Shown here in pieces: positions 56,673 to 64,000 of a stretch of 64,000 bases of DNA. Under the pieces are notes generated by a model. It worked only from the letters and a program-made list of their open reading frames with translations, did no database searches and had not been told where the DNA came from. Source of the DNA: Sipunculus nudus. Its lineage: Eukaryota; Annelida; Sipuncula; Golfingiida; Sipunculidae. The DNA lies in assembly GCA_026874595.1 (NCBI GenBank), contig CM049313.1:61736659-61800658 (forward strand), given 5' to 3'. Made by a program: the position numbers and the translations under genes. Every line of letters begins with the position of its first letter. Position 1 is the stretch's first letter.

Positions 56673-59279
56673 GGGGGCTTACATTTCTGTTGTGAAAACA
56701 ACATTTGTGACATAAATCTAGCCATGCAAGTCTCTATCAAGACTTTTTCTGTTTCTAATAAATAATAAAAAAGACATCAAATTAACAATATAAAAACATG
56801 CTATACTAGATGCAAAACTAACATAAAATATTAAGTGTTTATTTATGAGATATTATACCATCTTATTTTGATGAAAAATTATATATTATATATAACCCAG
56901 GGATCAGCTGTAAAAAAAGTGCAGGTGATATTCTTATCACATCAATCCTGAAGCTTGCTAGCCAGCAGCATATACAACAGATTAACATTCTATATATATT
57001 GATGCAGCATGAATACATGTAACAATATAGGTTCCTATGGAAACAGTCAGTACAGGCTCATTTTACAATTTTCTTTGGCAATCCCAGGGATTTAATTCAA
57101 ATAATTCTGAACTCATTTTAGGTTTTCCTCAGCCATACTGTGATCTTTTGGTTTTGTCTGATTGGAGATGGGGCATAGTGGTGAAATATTTTCAAGCGTG
57201 CCATGGGTGTGAGACCACCTCGCAGAGCATGCTGCAGTATGCTTACATTATGATAAGGTGACACCCCACCCATAAACGCTAGTACTCAAAAATCAATCAA
57301 TATCACCGATCCAAAGGCAGCTGGACACTGGTGTGAATAACACTCCACCCTGATGAACACATACATCTAGACGTTACACTTGAAGGTAAAATGAACAGCT
57401 CCATTCAAATGCACGCAACACTTTCAAGGTTCTGAGGTTACAAAAACTTAATATTACAACAGAGAAATTGATTATTTTCTGTGGGGAAAAGACCCTGCAT
57501 TTCAGGAGGGTGATTGTGTGGAGGCCTTAGTTGATATTTGATTTAAAGAATTAGAATAGATTACAAAACATGAGTAAATGTTTTATCATTCTTAAGTTCA
57601 CTGCATGACCTTGAATAATTTATCTCGTAAATTTTATTATAATTATTGAATGTTCAATGAACATTTAATGAATAGTTCTACTGCACCATGTTTGTCAGTA
57701 GAAGTTGTTTATTAGGTGTATAATATTATTTTCTACCCTTTGCTGACAGGAAAAAGATGCATAAATTCTGAAAAAAAATGCCCAAAAGCTGGAAGACCTA
57801 GTCCACATCTCTCATTCCTGACATTCTGCGAGATTGATAGATGATCTTTATCCTCATATGTTTCTCAATTTTTTTTTAGGAGTAAAAACAGGCAAAAAAA
57901 GGTTTGATTCTAAGATCTAATACTGTGGTTTGCTTCATAGTCATGATTTTTATTTAGTCAGTTTTTCGAGAGGGTTTTATTTTCGTGATTTACCGTACAG
58001 CAACTACTCAATGTACATAACCTTTATTATATCAGTTATGTATGTTAAAATATAACAATTGCACAAGGAGCTAAGAGTACAGGTTGAAATTATTCATGCA
58101 GTAGTGGGAGATAGGTATAAAAATTGATATTATTCAAACAGTAAATCTTTGAATTAAATTATTATAAATTAGTATACTAATATTGAAGCTCATTTGTAGA
58201 GTCCACCTTTTGGCCAAAAAACAACTCAGTAGGAGCATATTGATGTGATATGTGACTGGGGCTTAAAAGAGTTCTCTGCGACTTTATATATATGTTCCAC
58301 TTTTTTATAACAGTCCAGAATTTAAACATATGTCAAATGGTGAAGGTTATAACTGGGTCATCAACACTCAAGTCTTATCAGAAGGCCAGACAGGCATCTG
58401 GTCTGTCTTATTTTACAAAGATTTATAATTTTTCTGATAGTAAGTGTGCAAACTTGATATTTCTGATAAGAGAATGAACCTTGACTACATGTATGATCTG
58501 AAGACAAGCTGTAATGAGCACCAAATAGTCTGATGACTCTGTTATAGAAGTTAATACCTGGGGTTTGTTTATACTTAAACAGGGATAATCATGAATCTGT
58601 GTTTGTACAGTTTATCAGCTCTCAACTAGTGTAAAAAGGTGAGATTTCACATTTTCAATGTGGAATATATATTTTTTTAGGATAGATTATGGACTTCATT
58701 GTGGGCATTAGGTATAGTAGGGGTCATAATAATGCTATAAGGCAAACATGTGCATGGAAAGGCATTTTTCATTTTGCACCAATCCATTTGTAAGGGAACA
58801 CCTGGATATTTTACACATAAGTAACTGATAAGTAGTAACAAACAAGACACAAAATTACAGGTGATGTTCCACTCTATTTTCCTATAAAAATTGTCTATAA
58901 AAAAATACCTTCAGGGATGAAGGCCCTCATCTCCTATATCTTCTCTGGTTTTTCCACAATAGTGTTTCTGATATAACAGTGTTACTATTGAAAACATTCA
59001 GTTCTTTTTGCATGCAAGTATGTATGTAGGATGGCAGGTCAGATGGCAGAATCAGATGTAAACTGAGGGAATTGTGACTGAAAGTGTGATATCATAGTAG
59101 GATGCATCTTTAGCGTAAATGCAAGTTTTTTGGCAGAATGGCCAACCTGTATTGATGCCTTTCCATTGGAAAGGTGAAAATTCAAGTACTACGATCCCTG
59201 TTAAGGGTATGTGGTGAAGTGCATTAGAAGTTTGACATCAGAGCTAAAGGTGTCTGGTTTGATCAATACAAGATCATTT
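56673..59279. other. no feature recognised
   Basis: AT-rich. The ORF at 57037-57261 is followed by CACCCCACCCATAAACGC and an AATCAATCAAT end that could be the 3' part of an unrecognised repeat. Nothing else stands out. Confidence 0.4.
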
Positions 59280-62200
59280 TTAGCTCAGCTGACTATACGT
59301 CATCTGAGCTATAGTCGTGGTCCATTGTCCATCCGTCCGTCCATCCATTCATCCATCTGTCCGTCATTTGTGTAATATTGCAGATATTAAACTTTATTCC
59401 CTTCATTCCACCATCCCCCCCCCCCCTCCACCACCACCAAATCCTTGCATCTGTGGACTACTAGGGACATTTTTAGCTCAGCTGACTATAAGTCATCTGA
59501 GCTATAGTCGTGGTCCATTGTCCGTCGTCCGTCCGTCTGTCGTGCCGTCCGTCCGTCCGTAGATGTGGCACGTTTTAAAACCATAAGACCTAGGAATCCA
59601 AAATTCGGCATAATGTTAGATGTCCCCAAGATCTCCTACCAAGCCGAAAACTGGGTCTTTGCGACTTCGTTCCTTTGAGAAATTAAGGAAAAACCTCATT
59701 TTTTTATTAAAAACCTATTTTCACACTTCAGGACTGCCTAATATCAAAACCACTCATCTGTTCTTCCTCATATTAACCATAAATATTCCTCTATATAGTT
59801 CCTATGTACATGCCAGAAATTATGTCTGTATAATATAATATAAAAAAGTTATGGGCCCAAACATAATGCATTTTGTAAAAAATCAGGAAAGATATTTTGA
59901 TCACTTAACACAAAACTTGTTAAAGCTATAGACTTTTTTTTCCAGTAATATAACTTTCATTTATCAAAATTAAATTGTATACCCAAAATTAGATCATAAT
60001 CTTTTAAATTTTTAAAATATTAACAAAAATAAAATATTGGTACCTTAGATTTCACCCAACTGTGACCATGGCACGTTTTTTTCCTGTAAGTACTGTGGAT
60101 TTAATTTTCACAGCATGTTTATGTTAGCATTTTGTCTGTTAACACCAAAAATTTGAAACCAGTTGATCAAAAACTGTAGATTTTGTTCAAGTTTTCAAGC
60201 ACCATGTAACATATTGTTTACATCAAGCTAGTGTTATGCAGTTTGCAAGAGCTCAGCTCCCGAGCTTCAGCTCTAAGTTCCTTAAATTTGGCATACAATT
60301 AGATGTCTCCAAAATCCCCTACCATGCCAAGAATTTGGTCACTAGGACTTAATACCTTCGAGATATTAATGAAAAACTTCATTTTTCCATTAAAACCCCA
60401 TTGTTACACTTCAAGACTGCCTAATATCAAAACCACTGATCTGACTTTAATCATATATAATATATATATTTTTCTATACATTCTTTTTGCACATGCCAGA
60501 AATGATGTCAGTATTGTGTAATTGTTATAAGTTATGGGCCCAAACATAATGCACTTTGTAAAAAATCAAGAAATATATTTACTCCCTTAACAAGGGGATT
60601 GCTGAAGAGATTTTTTGTCAGGGATGTTACATTATTAAATCAAGATTCATTTGAATACCAAAATTAGTTCTGAATTTTTCAAATTTTATAAGTTATTAGT
60701 ATAAATATAAAATTAGTACCTTAAATTTTGCCCAACTTCGACCATGGCACATTTGTTTCCTGTGAGCACTGTTGATATAATTTTCATATCATGCACACAT
60801 AAGGATTTCAGCTTTTTAGTTTAGAAAGCTGAAAGAAATTGGCCAAAAATTGAAGCTTTTATTAATGTTTTTATGAGACCATGTCAGACCTTGGTTCTCT
60901 CCAGCCCCTCTTGAGTCACCTGTATGTTGACCTTGTTGAACTTTCAGCAAATTATGCATGCTTGAAGCGAGGCATTCACTGGGGCAGCTAGGCAGCTTAT
61001 GGCCAGCCACAGTTGATCCAGGTGTCTAACCAAACTCATCTAGTAGTTTTAATCAACAACACAACAATAAACAATTAATTAATAAATTTTTACTGATTTT
61101 TAATAACAAATTGAAGAAAAATAGAAAAGAACTTTGTTAGTTTATAATAACAGGAAATTAACTTGCAGTTACTGATGATATAAGAATCTTGTATCGATGG
61201 ATAGAATGTCACATTTTCCAAATAACACCATGCAGTATTTTTCAGTTCAATTTTAATGAAGAAAAAGTAAATCATATTTTTCATTACTAATCATTAGGGA
61301 TCATATGAAGGAAATTAATGATAGACAAAGATGCAGTCGATAATATTAATCTAGATTCCTACTGTGTCTAGTGTGTACATTGATGTGAAATAAGTCCAAA
61401 ATGAATATATTACATTTATTTTTTTTTTAATATAAATAAAAGCCATAAAACCAGGTACTTATGATCATTATTTAAATGTGTGAATTTTGTATATTCTGGA
61501 TTCTCAACATCATTTATTGGTGAAAACTATATAAATACCAACATGGTGCAAATACTTTGCAATTGTATTTAAATACGAATATGAATTTGTACTCCATTAT
61601 AAAATTTCTTGCATAAAGAATGGGAATTCAGGTAAAAATGAAAGTATATGAATACTAGTGCAAATACTTTCAAAATGTATTCATGAATGCATTCATGAAT
61701 ATATTCTTTAATATTATTTTAATAAGCATTTCAGTTATATTTCATTTTAAAAAATCATACGATTCTCTTATTATTTTAAATAAAAATAATATTTTGGACA
61801 ATATTTGTAATTTTTTTAAAATAAATAGTTAAACTCTTATACTATATGTTCTGCTTATAAGTTATATGACCAAGTCAAAATCTGTGTTACAAGGGTACTC
61901 CATTTGTTAATAAAACAAATGAATCAGTCCTCTTCCCTGTCTCCAAAGGTACTATCAAAATCATACATAAGCTAAACAACAACTCATAATACAGCTTATA
62001 TTTATTACCACACAAAACCAGCATGTGCCTCATTTCTAAATAATATTTTTTTATCATATATAACAGCTGAGCGCCGTGACCCATAGGTCCCTTGTTTATA
62101 TTTTAACTGTATACATTTGATAAAATAATAAAAATACATATATTTAATTATATATTTATTAAAAAAATAGGTCCAATTGAACAAATGTGAAAACTACTGA

Positions 62201-62478
62201 ACTGTTAACAATTTATCAAAAAGCCAACCAATGATCATGGTAATAATATACATCTTATGGTCACAAACTGATCACATGCTTCATGTTTAACATTGGGAAA
62301 TGCATGGTTTGGTCACAAAATATTAATTGCAACAATTTCTTACTCATCAATCATATCAACCAGCCCTGGCCTATATTACCTTTTCCTCTTAGACTTTATC
62401 TCCATTTGATATTATTTTAGATTTTTGCCTTCAAGGTCAATTACAGCTGAGCACAGTGAGCCATGGGTCCCTTGTTTT
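59280..62478 (+). mobile_element. outer copy of element D, split by a nested insertion
   Basis: A left terminus TTTTTAGCTCAGCTGACTAT with a GTCC/ATCC microsatellite occupies 59280-59470. A right terminus CAGCTGAGC..GAGCCATGGGTCCCTTGTT occurs at 62446-62478. Between them sits a complete element with its own two ends (59474-62097). The order left-left-right-right is the signature of one family member inserted in another. The outer copy keeps about 190 bp on the left, with a C-run (59415-59426) and CCACCACCACC, and about 380 bp on the right. Confidence 0.7.
59474..62097 (+). mobile_element. element D, copy 2 (inner, most complete)
   Basis: The left subterminal repeat GCTCAGCTG is at 59476-59484 and the right CAGCTGAGC at 62064-62072, followed by the hairpin GACC CATA GGTC and CCTTGTTT. 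A GTCC microsatellite covers about 59519-59562. The body contains two direct repeats about 683 bp apart, starting near 59618 and 60302 (TGTCCCCAAGATCTCCTACC versus TGTCTCCAAAATCCCCTACC), each later with GACTGCCTAATATCAAAACC. The paired 72-codon ORFs (59620 and 60303) are translations of this repeat. It aligns along its length with the copy at 46564. Confidence 0.8.
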
Positions 62479-62518
62479 TTTAAGAACAGTAAAATGTTAA
62501 CAGAATCATTGAGATTTA

Positions 62519-62720
62519 CTTTACAGTAAAGCACCAAAATTATGACCACCAATGGGACCTAGATAAAGTGGTAGAAATTTTCAAGATGGCTTTTCATCTA
62601 AGTGAGGTCTTATATAAAGAGCAAAAAAAAAAAAAAAATGAATCGAGACCATGAAAAAGTGGTTGTTATTTTGAGATGGTCACTAAACAGAGTTGGTCAT
62701 TCAGCTATGTTTTACTGAAA
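62519..62720 (+). mobile_element. MITE family 2, copy 2
   Basis: The left end TTTACAGTAAAGCACC and the right end ATGTTTTACTGAAA form an inverted repeat (CAGTAAAGCA versus CAGTAAAACA). The interior has GACCACCAATGGGACCTAG, AAAGAGC plus an A15-type run (62623-62638) and TTATTTTGAGATGGTCAC. Related to the degenerate copy at 29838. Confidence 0.75.
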
Positions 62721-63320
62721 TGTATTAAATACAGGTAATTGCATCTGTACATTAAACATGAAATCCAAAAGACCTAATGATAGCAAATCATTGTAAGTGC
62801 AAGATGTATTATTGTGTAACTTGTAGTTGTATGTAATTTTACCTTTTTGGAAAAAAAAGCAAATTTACATAACTTTCATCTTCAGTGGACAGAAGAATAT
62901 AATTTAGCAAGATTAGATATATGATGTATGGTTAATTAATCAAGTGTATAAAGCATTTCTCCTTGACCTGGTGGGGACCGGGTACCAGGTGTCTGGTGTT
63001 GCCAGTATATATGCTCCAGTGGTTAATATTAGGATTGTGCCCACGGGCTTACAACAAAGGGTCTGATTGATCTGAGGTTGCTCAGTGCAGGTAATAAGGA
63101 AGTATATCATCATGTTACCTAGTTCCACAAATACATGCAAGCTTCTTATCCTCTCATCATTCACATAAAAGCAGAACCGCTCCACCCTGACACACTACAT
63201 GTGTGTGTTTGTTGTGTAAGTGTAACGGTTCACCGAGTTGATGGCTGAATCTGAGGTGATGTGAGGATTTTTTAAAGCAACTTTTGAGCACTATTTAGCA
63301 TTTAGGTAACAAAAAAAAAT
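62721..63320. other. no gene recognised
   Basis: AT-rich with a GC-richer patch at 62960-63190. The 81-codon minus-strand ORF at 62940-63185 has no motif. Confidence 0.4.
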
Positions 63321-63600
63321 AAAAGGTATGGTTCTCAGGCACCGCCCGCGTCAATTTTAACACCCCTCATCAAACATCTTTATTTTGATTTTCATCTTTC
63401 AAGAAGATAAAATCATACAATTTTGATACAGTTTCCTTTGTTATGTAGTGCTCTTACCTGTTTAGCAAAAACACCCTGTTATTTTCATGCTTTTCTATGG
63501 TCATATGACATTTTTATCAAAACATACAAAAAAAAGTCAAAATAAAATACCACCCGCCTGCAGTGATTCTGAAAAAAAGTGCCTGAGAACCATACTTTTT
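63321..63600 (+). mobile_element. MITE family 3, copy 3 (best preserved)
   Basis: The left end GTATGGTTCTCAGGCA and the right end TGCCTGAGAACCATAC are perfect inverted repeats of at least 15 bp, flanked by A-rich and T-rich sequence. Size about 280 bp. It shares ACCGCCCGCGTCAATTTTAA and TGTTTAGCAAAAACACCCTG with the copy at 56443. No coding capacity. Confidence 0.88.
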
Positions 63601-64000
63601 TTTTTTTTTTGCCTTACTGGTATATTTTTCTCCTGCTTATTGTTTCTTCCATCCTATTGTATTTTTTCCTCAGCCTTCAGGAATCAAGACAATTATCACT
63701 TAATTAGTTAACAACACAAATGCAGCCAATTGTTCCTTCTGGGGTAGAATATTTTAGATTTGAGCACATGATAGTTATTATCTGACCCTGACTTGAGTAT
63801 GCGTTACCTTAATAGCACATCGCATTGGAATATTTCAAAAGACGATAACCTTTGAACCATCTTCCTTACACTTAAATTCTTGTAAAATGCTGATGATTCA
63901 TATTAAAATTTTCCATGGACTACCTCCTGACTGTGATGTTACGGTACATCACGTGATCAGGTCACATGACATTGGGAGTTTATGGGTATATTTACTGTTC
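63601..64000. other. no feature recognised
   Basis: A T-run (to 63611) flanks the MITE. The rest is AT-rich and runs to the window edge. Confidence 0.45.

Noticed and set aside
59317-59562. 81-codon ORF with PPPPPPPP and SVRPS repeats
   Set aside because: Translation of the C-run and GTCC microsatellites at the element D left ends.

Overview
The window looks like non-coding animal DNA, most likely from a bivalve or other mollusc. It is strongly AT-rich and has no long ORFs, no operons and no bacterial-style gene packing. It is full of short non-autonomous repeats: four copies of a tRNA-headed SINE, several families with GTCC microsatellites, tandem cores and 3' hairpins (the layout known from Helitron/Helentron-derived bivalve elements), MITEs, long (TA)n tracts and minisatellites. 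The species call is inference; no sequence search was possible. Most ORFs over 60 codons are chance or lie in repeats.

Genes. The best coding evidence is a probable first exon on the + strand. A TATATAAG box at 17972 is followed by a 5' leader with small upstream ORFs, an ATG at 18193 and 70 open codons that end at a strong splice donor (AG|GTAGGG, exon end 18404). A phase-compatible short exon candidate lies at 32496-32545, so much of the right part of the window may be intron of this gene. I do not recognise its product. Weaker coding candidates are a minus-strand exon at 2711-2909, a frameshifted membrane-protein-like fragment at 3698-3935 (minus), a frameshifted coding-like segment with a good donor at 30899-31213 (minus), and a short open segment with a donor at 46165-46277 (+).

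Layout. 1-5 kb: AT-rich DNA with the two minus-strand candidates. 5.1-6.5 kb: 34-bp minisatellite with decayed edges. 7.1-10.6 kb: two convergent copies of an element with a 280-bp core repeat. 12.5 kb: SINE. 15.9-17.3 kb: element with a 301-bp core. 18.0-18.4 kb: promoter and first exon. 25.0-26.8 kb: element with a core of roughly 170-180 bp, its 5' part duplicated, sitting in an old TCTRTTACAGACACC-type minisatellite that recurs to 29 kb. 30.9-31.2 kb: coding-like fragment. 37.7-39.05 kb: GATC-rich 44-bp minisatellite. 40.1-40.4 kb: polypyrimidine tract. 41.8-43.6 kb: two SINEs in opposite orientation and a MITE. 44.8 kb: small GTCC-type element. 46.6-48.9 kb and 59.3-62.5 kb: copies of one large element family, the second nested inside a relative. 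49.1 kb: SINE. 53.1-54.1 kb: dead LINE reverse-transcriptase fragment with an in-frame internal duplication. 55.7, 56.4, 62.5 and 63.3 kb: MITEs.

No operon, CRISPR array, rRNA or stand-alone tRNA gene was seen, and I found no novel multi-gene system. The most interesting material is the architecture shared by the hairpin-ended elements, the palindrome shared between two of their families, and the nested and duplicated copies.
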